Notes: a model not told the origin generated them from the letters alone. A stretch of DNA of 53,934 nucleotides from an uncultured beta proteobacterium (GCA_903886975.1 CAISOB010000081.1:1-53934); one strand, 5' to 3'. Positions 24,104 through 33,719 are shown, counted from the stretch's first letter. Numbers and translations: made by a program.

Positions 24104-24899
24104 GGAAATGACCGCAGTCATCGATCTGGTCCGGGTCATCGGCCATCGGGTCAACGACGGGCTCGTACGGCTGGGCTTTGCCGCGCGCTTCTTCTTCATG
24201 GTGCTGGTCTATTCCGGCCAGTCCTTCCGGCGCCTGCATCTGACCTTGCGGGAGATCTACTTTTCCGGTTTCCAGTCGCTCCTGATCATCCTCGTTTCCG
24301 GCCTGTTCATCGGCATGGTGCTCGGCATGCAGGGCTACGAGACGCTGCAGCGCTACGGCTCGGCCGACGCGCTCGGCATCCTGGTGGCGCTGTCGCTGAC
24401 CCGCGAACTCGGGCCGGTGGTGGCCGCGCTGCTCTTCGCTTCGCGCGCCGGATCGTCGATCACCGCCGAAATCGGCCTGATGAAAGCCACCGAGCAATTG
24501 ACGGCGATGGACATGATGGCGGTCAATCCGATCGCCCGCGTCGTCGCACCCAAGTTCTGGGGCGGCGTCATTTCGATGCCGCTCCTGGCCGCGCTGTTTT
24601 CGGCGATCGGCGTTTTTGGTGGCTATCTGGTCGGGGTGGTTCTGATCGGTGTCGATGAGGGCGCTTTCTGGTCCCAGATGCAGGGCTCGGTAGATTTCCG
24701 CTATGACGTCTGGAACGGCGTGGTGAAAAGTTTCGTTTTTGGGGTGGCCGTTTCCCTGATTGCCGTTTTTGAAGGCTATGACGCCATTCCGACCGCCGAA
24801 GGCGTGTCCGCGTCGATCAAAAGGACGGTGGTATATTCCGCGCTGGCCATACTGGCGCTGGATTTTGTTTTGACCTCCTTCATGTTCCGGGGGCTTTAA
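24093..24899 (+). CDS. mlaE: MlaE, permease of the Mla phospholipid transporter
   Basis: The 268-residue membrane protein of the MlaE/YrbE family shows the signature GLFIGMVLGMQGYETLQRYG and the conserved LTRELGPVVAALLFASRAGSSITAEIGLM, with five or six membrane helices. It overlaps mlaF by 11 bp and its stop overlaps the mlaD start (TAATG). Three in-frame ATGs (24084, 24093, 24108) are possible starts; 24093 has GGGA at useful spacing. Confidence 0.94.
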   Translation: MAAKEMTAVIDLVRVIGHRVNDGLVRLGFAARFFFMVLVYSGQSFRRLHLTLREIYFSGFQSLLIILVSGLFIGMVLGMQGYETLQRYGSADALGILVALSLTRELGPVVAALLFASRAGSSITAEIGLMKATEQLTAMDMMAVNPIARVVAPKFWGGVISMPLLAALFSAIGVFGGYLVGVVLIGVDEGAFWSQMQGSVDFRYDVWNGVVKSFVFGVAVSLIAVFEGYDAIPTAEGVSASIKRTVVYSALAILALDFVLTSFMFRGL

Positions 24900-25369
24900 T
24901 GAGTCGCAAGTTGATTGATCTCTGGGTTGGCTTCTTTGTCGTCGTCGGCGTAGCCGCACTGTTGTTTTTGGCACTAAGGGTGGCCAACCTTTCGGCGGCC
25001 AACTTCGCCGAGACTTACACCTTGACCGCCAAGTTTGATAACATCGGAGGCCTGAAGGTGCGCGGTCCGGTGAAGAGCGCGGGGGTCGTAGTCGGGCGGG
25101 TGAGCGAAATATCTTTCGATCCGCAGGCCTACGAAGCGGTGGTGAAACTGACGATTGACAGTCGCTATCAGTTCCCGAAGGATACCTTCGCGTCGATTCT
25201 GACGGCCGGTTTGCTGGGCGAGCAGTACGTCGGCCTTGACGCCGGCGGCGACGAAAAGATGATGAAGGCAGGCGACGTGTTCAGCAAGACGCAGTCGGCG
25301 GTAGTGTTGGAAAAACTGATCAGTCAGTTCATGTTCAACAAGGCGTCCGAAGGACCGGACAAAAAATAA
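24899..25369 (+). CDS. mlaD: MlaD, MCE-domain substrate-binding protein
   Basis: The 156-residue protein has an N-terminal membrane anchor (LWVGFFVVVGVAALLFLALRVA) and one MCE domain (YTLTAKFDNIGGLKVRGPVKSAGVVVGRVSEI ... ASILTAGLLGEQYVGLDAG). MlaD forms the hexameric periplasmic ring on MlaFEB that receives lipid. Length fits the short MlaD class. It is the third gene of the mla operon. Confidence 0.94.
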   Translation: MSRKLIDLWVGFFVVVGVAALLFLALRVANLSAANFAETYTLTAKFDNIGGLKVRGPVKSAGVVVGRVSEISFDPQAYEAVVKLTIDSRYQFPKDTFASILTAGLLGEQYVGLDAGGDEKMMKAGDVFSKTQSAVVLEKLISQFMFNKASEGPDKK

Positions 25370-25384
25370 CGGAAAGGGTTGTTC

Positions 25385-26128
25385 GTGAATACTCAACTGG
25401 CAAGAAGAATCACCAGTCTGGCGTTTGCTGCCGTGCTGATCGGCGGCTTGGGCGCTTGCGCGACCACGGCGAACAATCCCAAGGATCCCTACGAAGGCTT
25501 CAACCGCGCGATGTTCGCGGTCAATGAGGGCATCGATGTTGTCGTCAAGCCGGTGGCCCAGGGCTATGACGCGGCGGCGCCACTGCCGGTGAAGGCCGGC
25601 ATCGGCAACTTCTTCGGCAATCTCTACGATGTGTGGACGGCGTTCAATAATTTCCTGCAGGGCAAGGGCGGGCAGGGGCTTTCCGACGTCGGCCGGGTGC
25701 TTGTCAATACGACGGTCGGTATCGGCGGCGTTTTCGACGTGGCCAGCGAAATGGGCCTCGACAAGCATACCGAAGATTTCGGCCAGACGCTGGGTACGTG
25801 GGGCGTCGGCGATGGTCCTTACTTCTATTGGCCGCTGATCGGGCCACGCACGACGCGCGATACCTTCGGCTGGATGGTCGATAGCTACGCCGACCCGGTC
25901 TGGCATGTCCAGCAGGTGTCGTGGCGCAATTCGCTGGTCGGCGTGCGCTATATCGATGTGCGCGCCAGCCTGCTGCCGACCGACAAGGTCGTCGACCAGG
26001 CGGCATTCGACAAGTACAACTACATTCGTGACGCCTACCTGCAAAATCGCCGCAGCGAGATTAACGATGGGAAGACCAATATCGAAGGCCGGGGTCAAGT
26101 TGAATGCAAGCAGGCTCGCTGTTTCTGA
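25385..26128 (+). CDS. mlaA: MlaA/VacJ outer-membrane lipoprotein
   Basis: The 247-residue precursor has a lipoprotein signal (FAAVLIGGLGAC, lipobox LGAC) and the VacJ domain (DPYEGFNRAMFAVNEGID, GNFFGNLYDVWTAFNNFLQGKG, GVGDGPYFYWPLIGPRTTRD). MlaA removes mislocalised phospholipid from the outer leaflet and gives it to MlaC. Placement inside the mla operon differs from E. coli, where vacJ is remote, but is common in betaproteobacteria. GTG 25385 follows GGAAAGGG; a TTG at 25379 is an alternative. The C-terminal tail ending KQARCF is short and lineage-specific. Confidence 0.94.
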   Translation: MNTQLARRITSLAFAAVLIGGLGACATTANNPKDPYEGFNRAMFAVNEGIDVVVKPVAQGYDAAAPLPVKAGIGNFFGNLYDVWTAFNNFLQGKGGQGLSDVGRVLVNTTVGIGGVFDVASEMGLDKHTEDFGQTLGTWGVGDGPYFYWPLIGPRTTRDTFGWMVDSYADPVWHVQQVSWRNSLVGVRYIDVRASLLPTDKVVDQAAFDKYNYIRDAYLQNRRSEINDGKTNIEGRGQVECKQARCF

Positions 26129-26161
26129 CAGCGGCTGGCCGATGACTATCGAAAGATTGTG

Positions 26162-26776
26162 ATGAAATCGCTGTTGGCACTGGTTTTAGGGTTTTTTTTG
26201 TTGAGCACGCCGGCATTCTCCCAAGAAGACACGCCGGATGCCCTGATCAAGAAGGTCACTGAAGACGTCCTTTCGATCGTTCGCCAGGACAAGGAGATCC
26301 AGAGCGGCAATACGGCCAAGGCCATTGAACTGGTCGAAGCCAAGGTGTTGCCGATCTTCGATTTCCAGCATATGACTGGACTGGCGATGGGGCGCGACTG
26401 GAGCAAGGCGACGCCCGAGCAGAAGAAGCGCCTCGCCGACGAGTTCCAGACGCTGCTCGTGCGCACCTATTCGAATGCGCTGACCAGTTACAAGAATCAG
26501 AGCGTGCGCTACAAGCCGACCAAGATCGAAAGCGCCGACACCGATGTGCTGGTCAAGACCGAAATCGTTCAGCCCGGCAATAAGCCCATCCAGCTTGACT
26601 ATTCGCTGGAAAAGGGCGGCGCTGGCTGGAAGGTCTACGATGTCGTCGTCGCCGGCGTTAGCCTGGTGACCAACTACCGCGATACCTTCAATCAGGAAGT
26701 GCGGGCCAACGGGATCGACGGACTGATCCAGATGCTGGTCAACAAAAACAAACAGCTGGATCCGGCCAAGAAATGA
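26162..26776 (+). CDS. mlaC: MlaC, periplasmic phospholipid carrier
   Basis: The 204-residue precursor has a signal peptide (LLALVLGFFLLSTPAFS-QE) and the MlaC/Ttg2D fold (VLPIFDFQHMTGLAMGRDWSKATPEQKKRLADEFQTLLVRTYSNAL, then GWKVYDVVVAGVSLVTNYRDTF). It shuttles lipids between MlaA and MlaD. A GTG codon one position upstream (26159) is an alternative start. Its last codons overlap the mlaB start by 4 bp. Confidence 0.94.
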   Translation: MKSLLALVLGFFLLSTPAFSQEDTPDALIKKVTEDVLSIVRQDKEIQSGNTAKAIELVEAKVLPIFDFQHMTGLAMGRDWSKATPEQKKRLADEFQTLLVRTYSNALTSYKNQSVRYKPTKIESADTDVLVKTEIVQPGNKPIQLDYSLEKGGAGWKVYDVVVAGVSLVTNYRDTFNQEVRANGIDGLIQMLVNKNKQLDPAKK

Positions 26777-27066
26777 TCGAACAAAATGGTGCAGGGCTCG
26801 CCGTCAAGGGCCCGATGTTGATCGCCAACGCCAGCGCCCTGCTCGAGACAGGGCGCAGTTTTTTGCAAGGCGCCGCGCCTGCGGGCGAAGTGCTGCTCGA
26901 TCTTTCCGCTGTCGAAGAAACCGACTCTTCCGCATTGAGCGTGATTTTCGGCTTGCTGCGCACCGCAAACAAGCGTGGCCTGACGCTGCGCCTCGCCCAT
27001 GCCCCGGCCAGCATGCTCAGTCAGGCGGCGCTTTACGGCGTCACCGAATCCCTGCCGCTCGCCTGA
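26773..27066 (+). CDS. mlaB: MlaB, STAS-domain subunit of the Mla transporter
   Basis: The 97-residue STAS-domain protein has the core EVLLDLSAVEETDSSALSVIFGLLRTANKRG, whose Asp-Ser-Ser-Ala matches the conserved turn of STAS folds. MlaB binds MlaF and is needed for ATPase activity and assembly. It overlaps mlaC by 4 bp. Confidence 0.9.
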   Translation: MIEQNGAGLAVKGPMLIANASALLETGRSFLQGAAPAGEVLLDLSAVEETDSSALSVIFGLLRTANKRGLTLRLAHAPASMLSQAALYGVTESLPLA

Positions 27067-27097
27067 GCGGCGCGGTCAATAGTCAGGTCCGGATGCC

Positions 27098-28018
27098 ATG
27101 GGCGTCGCCGTCTCCATTCAGAACGTCGTCAAGACTTTCGGCACCGTGCGCGCGCTCGCCGGCGTTTCGCTCGAGATCGCCGAGGGCGAGTTCTTCGGCC
27201 TGCTCGGGCCCAACGGCGCCGGCAAGACCACGCTGATCTCCTGCCTGGCCGGATTGGTCCGCCCCAACGAAGGGCGCTTGAGCGTGATGGGCTGCGACGT
27301 TCTCGCCGATTACCGGCAGGCGCGCCGCCGCCTCGGCGTGGTGCCGCAGGAACTCGTTTTCGACCCGTTCTTCACGGTGCGCGAGACATTGCGAATTCAA
27401 TCGGGCTACTTCGGCATCCGCAACAACGATGACTGGATCGACGAGATTCTCGACAACCTCGACCTCACCTCCAAAGCCCACGTCAATATGCGGCGTCTGT
27501 CCGGCGGCATGAAGCGCCGGGTGCTGGTCGCGCAGGCCCTGGTGCACAAGCCGCCGGTGATCGTCCTCGACGAACCGACGGCCGGCGTCGATGTCGAGCT
27601 GCGCCAGGGCTTGTGGCAATTCGTCCAGCGGCTCAACAGCGAAGGCCATACTGTCATCCTGACGACGCATTACCTCGAGGAAGCCGAAGCGCTATGCGCG
27701 CGGATCGCCATGCTCAAGCAGGGGCGCGTGGTCGCGCTCGACACCACGCCCAACCTGCTGGCGCGCTTCGCCGGCCATACGCTGAACGTGCGTCTCGGCA
27801 GCGCTGCCGCGTTGCCGGAAGCGCTGCGTGCCGGCGCCAGCAAGAACGACGACGGCTACTGGGTCTTTCGCCTCGCCGGCTTCGACGAGATCGAGCACCT
27901 GCTGGCCGCAATTCGCCAGGCGGGCTGTACCATCGACGATTTGCGCCTGACCCAGACCGACCTCGAAGATGTTTTTGTCGGTGTCATGCACGAAGAGATT
28001 GTCGGTGCCCTGCCATGA
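27098..28018 (+). CDS. ABC-2 exporter ATPase (YadG-like)
   Basis: The 306-residue ATPase has Walker A GPNGAGKTT, signature RLSGGMKRRVLVAQAL, Walker B VIVLDEPTAGVD and switch His TTHYLEE, with the C-terminal extension usual for drug/lipid-type ABC-2 exporters of the YadG/CcmA-like group. It overlaps its permease by 4 bp (ATGA at 28015). This pair is commonly found between mla and bolA-murA in betaproteobacteria; its substrate is unknown. Confidence 0.9.
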   Translation: MGVAVSIQNVVKTFGTVRALAGVSLEIAEGEFFGLLGPNGAGKTTLISCLAGLVRPNEGRLSVMGCDVLADYRQARRRLGVVPQELVFDPFFTVRETLRIQSGYFGIRNNDDWIDEILDNLDLTSKAHVNMRRLSGGMKRRVLVAQALVHKPPVIVLDEPTAGVDVELRQGLWQFVQRLNSEGHTVILTTHYLEEAEALCARIAMLKQGRVVALDTTPNLLARFAGHTLNVRLGSAAALPEALRAGASKNDDGYWVFRLAGFDEIEHLLAAIRQAGCTIDDLRLTQTDLEDVFVGVMHEEIVGALP

Positions 28019-28767
28019 TCGGTTTTCGCACCCTGCTGTACAAGGAAGCGCTGCGCTTCTGGAAGGTCGGATTCCAGACGGTCGCCGCGCCGGTGCTGAC
28101 TGCGCTGCTTTATCTCCTGATCTTCTCGCATGTTCTCGACGCGCATGTCCAGGTCAACAACGTGCGCTACGCGGCGTTCCTGATTCCCGGCCTGGTCATG
28201 ATGTCGGTATTGCAGAACGCTTTCGCCAACAGTTCCTCGAGCCTGATCCAGTCCAAGGTCATGGGCAGCGTCGTGTTCATCCTGCTGCCGCCACTCTCCT
28301 ACGTCGAGTTCTACCTCGCCTACATGATCGCGGCGATGCTGCGCGGCCTGATGGTCGGCTTCGGCGTGCTGGCGGTGACCGGCTGGTTCGCGCCGCTGAC
28401 TTTCGTCGCGCCGGGATGGATTCTCGCTTTCGCCATCATCGGCGGCGGCATCATGGGCTCGCTCGGCATCGTCGCCGGTATCTGGGCCGACAAATTCGAC
28501 CAGCTCGCCGGTTTCCAGAACTTTCTGATCATGCCGCTGACCATGCTATCGGGGGTCTTTTACTCGATCCACTCCCTACCGGTGTTCTGGCAGGAGGTTT
28601 CGCGTTTCAACCCGGTGTTCTACATGATCGACGGCTTTCGCTACGGTTTCTTCGGCGTTTCCGACGTCCCCCCGGGAATCAGTCTGGCGGTGGTCGCCGT
28701 GAGTTTCCTGGTCGTCGCGCTGACCACCCTGACGATGCTGCGCAGCGGCTACAAATTGAGATACTGA
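28015..28767 (+). CDS. ABC-2 exporter permease (YadH-like)
   Basis: The 250-residue protein has six membrane helices and the ABC-2 signature region (FLIMPLTMLSGVFYSIHSLP followed by FWQEVSRFNPVFYMIDGFRYGFFG). It pairs with the ATPase immediately upstream to form a full exporter (two of each). The ATG at 28015 overlaps the ATPase stop; a much longer open frame starting at 27613 runs through the ATPase gene and is not real. Confidence 0.9.
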   Translation: MIGFRTLLYKEALRFWKVGFQTVAAPVLTALLYLLIFSHVLDAHVQVNNVRYAAFLIPGLVMMSVLQNAFANSSSSLIQSKVMGSVVFILLPPLSYVEFYLAYMIAAMLRGLMVGFGVLAVTGWFAPLTFVAPGWILAFAIIGGGIMGSLGIVAGIWADKFDQLAGFQNFLIMPLTMLSGVFYSIHSLPVFWQEVSRFNPVFYMIDGFRYGFFGVSDVPPGISLAVVAVSFLVVALTTLTMLRSGYKLRY

Positions 28768-28768
28768 T

Positions 28769-29014
28769 ATGATGCACTCGGAACAGATCAAGAAGATCAT
28801 TCGCGCCGGCCTGGCTTGCGAACATCTCGATATCGAGGGCGATGGCGAGCACTTCGAGGCGCTCGTCGTCAGCGCGGAATTTGCCGGCAAGAGCCGGGTG
28901 CAGCGCCAGCAAAAGGTCAACACCCTGCTGCGCGAGCATTTCGACAGCGGCAAGCTGCACGCGCTGTCGATGAAGACGCTAACGCCGGAAGAGTGGAGCG
29001 CCGTGCGTGGATAA
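28769..29014 (+). CDS. BolA-family protein (IbaG-like)
   Basis: The 81-residue protein is a single BolA domain: [51 protein letters not shown] conserved Cys in [12 protein letters not shown] and the His in [12 protein letters not shown] are potential [2Fe-2S] ligands with a monothiol glutaredoxin. IbaG (YrbA) is encoded next to murA and the mla genes in many proteobacteria, as here. ATG 28769 or 28772 may be the start. It overlaps murA by 8 bp. Confidence 0.9.
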   Translation: MMHSEQIKKIIRAGLACEHLDIEGDGEHFEALVVSAEFAGKSRVQRQQKVNTLLREHFDSGKLHALSMKTLTPEEWSAVRG

Positions 29015-30263
29015 ACTGCTGATCGAAGGCGGCACGCCGCTGTCCGGCGAAGTCGCCGTTTCCGGCGCGAAAAACGCCGCGTTGCCGATCATCTGCGCCT
29101 GCCTGCTGGCCGGCGAGCCCCTGCATCTGTCCAACGTGCCCAAGCTCAACGACATCTCGACGATGCTGCGCCTGATCGCCCAGATGGGCGTCTCGGTGAC
29201 GCCGGACGGCGAGGATGGGCTGGTTCTCGACAGCCGCGGCCTTGACAATCCGACCGCGCCCTACGACATGGTCAAGACCATGCGTGCGTCGATCCTGGTC
29301 CTCGGCCCACTGGTCGCCCGCCACGGCGAAGCCAGGGTATCGCTGCCCGGCGGCTGCGCCATCGGCGCGCGGCCGGTCGAGCAGCACATCAAGGGCCTGC
29401 AGGCGATGGGTGCCGAGATCGACGTCGAGAACGGCTACATCCACGCCCGCGCGAGTCGCCTCAAAGGCGCGCGCATCGTCACCGATATGGTCACCGTGAC
29501 CGGCACCGAGAACCTGATGATGGCCGCGGTGCTCGCTGACGGCGAGACGGTCATCGAAAACGCCGCGCGCGAACCCGAGGTCGTCGACCTCGCCAATTGC
29601 CTGATCGCCATGGGCGCGCGAATTAGCGGCGCCGGGACTGACGCCATTCGCATCGAAGGCGTCGAGCGCCTGCTGCAAGGCGCCAGGCACGCAATCATGC
29701 CCGACCGCATCGAGACCGGGACCTATCTGTGCGCCGCGGCGGCGACTGCGGGCAACATCCGCCTGACCCGGACTTCGGCCGCGTACCTTGATTCGGTGCT
29801 GCAGAAACTGCGCGAAGCCGGTTGCGAGCTGGACAGCGACGCCGATTCGATCACCCTTATGGCGCCACCGCGACTCAAGGCGGTGAGCGTGCGCACGGCG
29901 CCGTATCCGGCTTTCCCAACCGACATGCAGGCGCAGTTCATGGCCATCAATTGCGTCGCCGAAGGCTCGGCGAGCATCCGCGAGACGATTTTCGAAAACC
30001 GTTTCATGCACGCCGTCGAACTCATTCGCCTGGGCGCGGACATCAAGATCGACGCGAGCAACGCGCTGGTCACCGGCGTGCGCCACCTCGACGGCGCCGC
30101 GGTCATGGCCACCGACCTGCGCGCCTCGGCGAGCCTGGTGATCGCCGGGCTGGTGGCGCGCGGCGAAACGCTGATCGAGCGTATCTACCACCTCGACCGC
30201 GGCTACGAACGCATCGACCAGAAACTGACCCAACTCGGCGCCCGCGTCAGCCGCGTGCGCTAA
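29007..30263 (+). CDS. murA: MurA, UDP-GlcNAc 1-carboxyvinyltransferase
   Basis: The 418-residue enzyme transfers enolpyruvate from PEP to UDP-GlcNAc, the first committed step of peptidoglycan synthesis. Visible are SGAKNAALP at the N-terminus, the catalytic loop [15 protein letters not shown] with Cys117 (the fosfomycin target, so no natural Cys-to-Asp resistance), [15 protein letters not shown], and the C-terminal [15 protein letters not shown]. The GTG start at 29007 overlaps bolA. Length is normal. Confidence 0.96.
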   Translation: MDKLLIEGGTPLSGEVAVSGAKNAALPIICACLLAGEPLHLSNVPKLNDISTMLRLIAQMGVSVTPDGEDGLVLDSRGLDNPTAPYDMVKTMRASILVLGPLVARHGEARVSLPGGCAIGARPVEQHIKGLQAMGAEIDVENGYIHARASRLKGARIVTDMVTVTGTENLMMAAVLADGETVIENAAREPEVVDLANCLIAMGARISGAGTDAIRIEGVERLLQGARHAIMPDRIETGTYLCAAAATAGNIRLTRTSAAYLDSVLQKLREAGCELDSDADSITLMAPPRLKAVSVRTAPYPAFPTDMQAQFMAINCVAEGSASIRETIFENRFMHAVELIRLGADIKIDASNALVTGVRHLDGAAVMATDLRASASLVIAGLVARGETLIERIYHLDRGYERIDQKLTQLGARVSRVR

Positions 30264-30584
30264 AGCGCACCCCGCTCCTCCCCTGACAAGGGGAGGCCGG
30301 GAGGGGTTAAGCGGCGTCCGAAGGGAGGTGGTGGCAAATCGCGACCGTCTCGCCAGACATTAGTCTTCCCGGTAATCGCCCGCGGCGCCGAGTAATGGCA
30401 CTGGCGCCAGCGTGTGGCGCACCGTGGCGCGCGCAGACGAAAAGAGGCGCAGGCGATGGATCGTAGCCCGGCATGATATGGCCCGGCTTCATCGCCGCAA
30501 TGACAAAGGAATTATAATTGTTGCGCGATGTCGATACGAAGGAGTGCCTGGAAAGTCGTCAGCTTTAAAAAAGGAGTTTGAGCG
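30264..30584. other. Noncoding gap between murA and a small membrane protein gene
   Basis: No credible gene was found. The left end carries a palindromic repeat (30271-30308) that can end murA transcription. The right end holds a TATAAT hexamer (30513-30518) and a ribosome site (AAAAAAGGAG) before the small gene at 30585. The middle is GC-rich with short inverted repeats and looks like degraded or structural sequence. Confidence 0.5.
30271..30308. repeat. Palindromic repeat / possible terminator after murA
   Basis: A perfect 7-bp stem (CCTCCCC, loop TGACAA, GGGGAGG at 30277-30296) is followed by GCCGGGAGGGGTTAA. The pattern, CTCCCC-TGACAA-GGGGAG followed by GGGAGGGGTT, resembles a dispersed intergenic palindrome seen in many proteobacterial genomes. 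It starts 7 bp after the murA stop and could stop or stabilise the transcript. Confidence 0.45.
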
Positions 30585-30833
30585 ATGCGCAAATTCTTCT
30601 TTGGCTTGGTTTGGTTCTTGGTGATCGCATTCGGAATGTTGATGGCAGGAGGCTTCGTCGCTGGTTTTCAGGCCGCCTTGAGCGACCCGGCGAGCACTGC
30701 GGACGCCGGCGCGGCGGCGGGACAGGCTTTTGCGCAACATTACGGAGGCAGGATATTCGTCGCAGCACTGATTATTTCGATTGTTGGCAGCGCGTTTGGC
30801 TGGCTTCCGGGAACAAGAAGAAACCGGACCTAG
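30585..30833 (+). CDS. Small inner-membrane protein, unknown function
   Basis: The 82-residue product has two predicted membrane helices (about 4-27, FFFGLVWFLVIAFGMLMAGGFVAG, and 56-74) joined by an Ala/Gly-rich loop, with a basic C-terminus RRNRT. A good ribosome site (AAGGAG, about 8-9 nt) and an upstream TATAAT support expression. I do not recognise the family. It lies between murA and hisG, where other betaproteobacteria usually have no gene. Confidence 0.6.
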   Translation: MRKFFFGLVWFLVIAFGMLMAGGFVAGFQAALSDPASTADAGAAAGQAFAQHYGGRIFVAALIISIVGSAFGWLPGTRRNRT

Positions 30834-30990
30834 GATAAACGCTTAAACGCCCGCAGCGGAGAAGGATCAAGCACCAACAGCCTGCCACTGCGCCGCGCCG
30901 TCCTCGCGTTTTGATCGCGGGCTAAGCTGAGTCTCATCGTTTCCCGCGCCATTGCGGTAAAATCCCCTCTTTAGCACGCAGGGATACGCC

Positions 30991-31635
30991 GTGGATGGCA
31001 TCACCATCGCCCTCTCGAAGGGCCGCATTTTTGAAGAGACCTTGCCGCTGCTCGCGGCGGCCGGCATCGAGCCGCTCGAGAATCCCGATACCTCGCGCAA
31101 GCTGATCATTCCGACGACGCGCGACGACGTGCGGGTGGTCATCGTGCGCGCCACCGACGCGCCGACCTATGTGCAATACGGCGCCGCCGACATCGGCGTG
31201 GCCGGCAAGGACGTGCTGCTCGAGCACGGCGGCGAAGGCCTCTACCAGCCGCTTGACCTGAAGATCGCCAAGTGCCGGATGATGGTCGCGATTCCCGCGG
31301 GTTTCGACTACGAGAACGCCGTGCGCCAAGGCGCGCGCCTCAAGGTCGCGACGAAATACATCAACATCGCGCGCGAGCACTTCGCGGCCAAGGGCGTGCA
31401 TGTCGATTTGATCAAGCTCTACGGCTCGATGGAACTCGCGCCGCTGGCCGGGCTTGCCGACGCCATCGTCGATCTCGTGTCGACCGGCAGCACGCTCAAG
31501 GCCAACAACCTGATCGCGGTCGAGCACATCATGGACATCTCCTCGCGGCTGATCGTCAATCAGGCGGCCCTGAAGCTCAAGCGGGAGATGATCGTTCCCA
31601 TCCTTGACGCTTTCGCCAGCGTCGTCGGGCCGTGA
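30991..31635 (+). CDS. hisG: HisG, ATP phosphoribosyltransferase (short form)
   Basis: The 214-residue enzyme catalyses the first step of histidine synthesis (ATP + PRPP). Visible motifs are [18 protein letters not shown] at the start, the central [14 protein letters not shown], and the PRPP loop region [14 protein letters not shown]. It is the short HisG-S form lacking the C-terminal regulatory domain, so it needs a HisZ partner, which is not in this window. The GTG start overlaps no gene; a TAAAAT hexamer at 30958-30963 is a possible -10. The stop overlaps hisD by 4 bp. Confidence 0.95.
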   Translation: MDGITIALSKGRIFEETLPLLAAAGIEPLENPDTSRKLIIPTTRDDVRVVIVRATDAPTYVQYGAADIGVAGKDVLLEHGGEGLYQPLDLKIAKCRMMVAIPAGFDYENAVRQGARLKVATKYINIAREHFAAKGVHVDLIKLYGSMELAPLAGLADAIVDLVSTGSTLKANNLIAVEHIMDISSRLIVNQAALKLKREMIVPILDAFASVVGP

Positions 31636-32933
31636 TCGCGCTCAGGCGACTGTCGAGCGCGGACGCGGATTTCTCGCCGTGCCTCTCTGCCCTGCTGGCT
31701 TTCGAGGCCACGCAGGACGAAGCGGTCGAACGCGCCGTCGCCGGCATTCTGGCCGACGTCAAGGCCCGCGGCGATGCGGCCGTCATCGAGTACACCAATC
31801 GTTTTGACCGGCTCGCCATCGCTTCGCTCGCCGAGCTCGAAATAGCGGGCGAGGAATTGCGACAGGCGCTCGCCGGCCTGCCGGCCGCGCAGCGCGAGGC
31901 GCTCGAAATCGCCGCGCAGCGCGTGCGGCGCTATCACGAGCACCAACTTCAGCACAGCTGGCAGTATGAAGAAGACGGCATGCTGCTCGGGCAGAAGGTG
32001 ACGCCGCTTGCCCGGGTCGGCCTCTACGTTCCGGGCGGCAAGGCCGCCTACCCGTCGTCGGTGCTGATGAATGCGATTCCGGCCAAGGTCGCCGGGGTCG
32101 GCGAACTGATCATGGTCGTGCCGACACCGGGCGGCGAGCGCAATGCCCTCGTCATGGCCGCCGCGGCGTTGGCTGGCGTCGACCGGGTGTTCTGCATCGG
32201 CGGCGCGCAGGCCGTCGGCGCGCTGGCTTACGGGACGCAAAGCGTGCCGCGCGTGGACAAGATCGTCGGTCCTGGCAACGCCTACGTGGCGGCGGCCAAG
32301 CGCCGCGTCTTCGGCGTCGTCGGCATCGACATGATCGCCGGTCCGTCGGAGATTCTCGTCATTTGCGACGGCAAGACCGACCCCGACTGGGTGGCGATGG
32401 ATCTCTTTTCGCAGGCCGAGCACGACGAAGTCGCGCAATCGATACTGCTCTGTCCCGACGCGGCCTACATCGAACGCGTCGCCGCCGCGATGGAAAGGCT
32501 GCTGCCGACCATGCCGCGCCGCGCCGTGATCGAAGCGTCGCTGAAGAACCGTGGCGCGCTGATCGAGGTGCGCGACCTCGATGAAGCCTGTGCGCTGGCC
32601 AACCGCATCGCGCCCGAACACCTCGAACTCTCGATCGCCGATGCCGAACGCTGGGTGGACAAGATTCAGCATGCCGGCGCCATCTTCATCGGCGCACATA
32701 CCTGCGAAGCGCTCGGCGATTACTGCGCCGGGCCGAACCACGTGCTGCCGACTTCGGGCAGCGCCCGCTTTTCGTCGCCACTCGGCGTCTATGACTTCCA
32801 GAAGCGCAGCAGCCTGATCCGGGCTTCGGCGGCCGCGGCAAATACACTTGGGCGCGTTGCGTCTACGCTGGCCGAAGGCGAGGGCCTGTCGGCGCACGCG
32901 CGATCGGCTGTGTACCGCGTCGAATCCAAATAG
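31632..32933 (+). CDS. hisD: HisD, histidinol dehydrogenase
   Basis: The 433-residue enzyme performs the last two oxidations to histidine with NAD and zinc. Characteristic stretches are [61 protein letters not shown] and [20 protein letters not shown], the last containing zinc- and substrate-binding residues. The GTG start is coupled to hisG. The expected next gene, hisC, is not adjacent: unrelated genes follow and hisC is found 5 kb further on the opposite strand. Confidence 0.96.
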   Translation: MIALRRLSSADADFSPCLSALLAFEATQDEAVERAVAGILADVKARGDAAVIEYTNRFDRLAIASLAELEIAGEELRQALAGLPAAQREALEIAAQRVRRYHEHQLQHSWQYEEDGMLLGQKVTPLARVGLYVPGGKAAYPSSVLMNAIPAKVAGVGELIMVVPTPGGERNALVMAAAALAGVDRVFCIGGAQAVGALAYGTQSVPRVDKIVGPGNAYVAAAKRRVFGVVGIDMIAGPSEILVICDGKTDPDWVAMDLFSQAEHDEVAQSILLCPDAAYIERVAAAMERLLPTMPRRAVIEASLKNRGALIEVRDLDEACALANRIAPEHLELSIADAERWVDKIQHAGAIFIGAHTCEALGDYCAGPNHVLPTSGSARFSSPLGVYDFQKRSSLIRASAAAANTLGRVASTLAEGEGLSAHARSAVYRVESK

Positions 32934-32941
32934 GCCGGCGC

Positions 32942-32960
32942 TGTTCGCCCGGCGAACAAC
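32942..32960 (+). terminator. Hairpin after hisD
   Basis: TGTTCGCC-C-GGCGAACA, 9-10 bp past the hisD stop, folds into a strong stem with a minimal loop. There is no T-run, so it may be a factor-dependent end or an mRNA-stabilising hairpin for the now shortened hisGD transcript. Confidence 0.4.
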
Positions 32961-33009
32961 GCCTGGGCGATGATGAACGACTTGAATAAGCATCACAAAT
33001 GGGTGACTA

Positions 33010-33053
33010 TCGAGGACTCGACAATCCACTGCAACCCCCGGCCTGACGGCCGG
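33010..33053 (+). promoter_or_regulatory. Dyad and hairpin upstream of dps
   Basis: Between hisD and dps lie the inverted repeat TCGAG-GA-CTCGA (33010-33021) and the hairpin CCGGCC-TGAC-GGCCGG (33038-33053), about 55-100 bp before the dps ATG. No clear OxyR or Fur box could be recognised. The first could be an operator and the second lies in the likely 5' leader. Confidence 0.3.
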
Positions 33054-33107
33054 ACTTGCCCCAAGGGCAAGCTGCGCCGGGCCGATCATTTTTGACAAGG
33101 AGATACC

Positions 33108-33602
33108 ATGAATGCCAAGAAGTCCAAGACTGCAGCGATCAACATCGGCATCGGCGACGGCGATCGCAAGAAGATCGTCCAGGGACTTTCGGTGCTGCTC
33201 GCCGACAGCTACACCCTGTACCTGATGACGCACAATTTCCACTGGAATGTCACCGGGCCGCAGTTCAACAGCCTGCACCTGATGTTCATGGGCCAATACA
33301 CCGAGCAGTGGAACGCCCTCGACATCATCGCTGAACGCATCCGCGCGCTCGGCCATCCGGCGCCCGGAACCTACAAGGAATTCGTCAAGCTCGCGACCTT
33401 CAAGGAAGTCGAGGGCGTGCCGAAGGATACGGCGATGATCGCCCATCTGGTCGCGGCGCAGGAAGCCACGGCGCGCAGCGCGCGCAAGCTGTTCCCCGTC
33501 GTCGAGGCGGCGAACGACCAGCCGACGGCGGATCTGCTCACCCAACGCCTTGAAGTGCACGAAAAGACCGCGTGGATGCTGCGCAGTTTGCTCGAGGACT
33601 GA
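33108..33602 (+). CDS. dps: Dps-family DNA-protecting ferritin-like protein
   Basis: The 164-residue ferritin-like protein has the inter-subunit ferroxidase ligands: LYLMTHNFHWNVTGPQF supplies the His pair, and EQWNALDIIAERIRALG supplies Asp and Glu. A short Lys-rich N-terminus (MNAKKSKTAA) could bind DNA. Dps dodecamers oxidise and store iron using peroxide and protect the chromosome. A strong ribosome site (AAGGAG, 5-6 nt) precedes the ATG. It is the first of the genes that separate hisD from hisC. Confidence 0.93.
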   Translation: MNAKKSKTAAINIGIGDGDRKKIVQGLSVLLADSYTLYLMTHNFHWNVTGPQFNSLHLMFMGQYTEQWNALDIIAERIRALGHPAPGTYKEFVKLATFKEVEGVPKDTAMIAHLVAAQEATARSARKLFPVVEAANDQPTADLLTQRLEVHEKTAWMLRSLLED

Positions 33603-33719
33603 TTTCGTACGGGCCCGCGTCCCGCCCAAATCGCGCATGGAGGCGAGGGCGGCGTGGGCGATTGTCCGCGCAATAAAGTCGGCAACAATTTGAATGAAAC
33701 TTTTCGGGAGGGGATTGTC

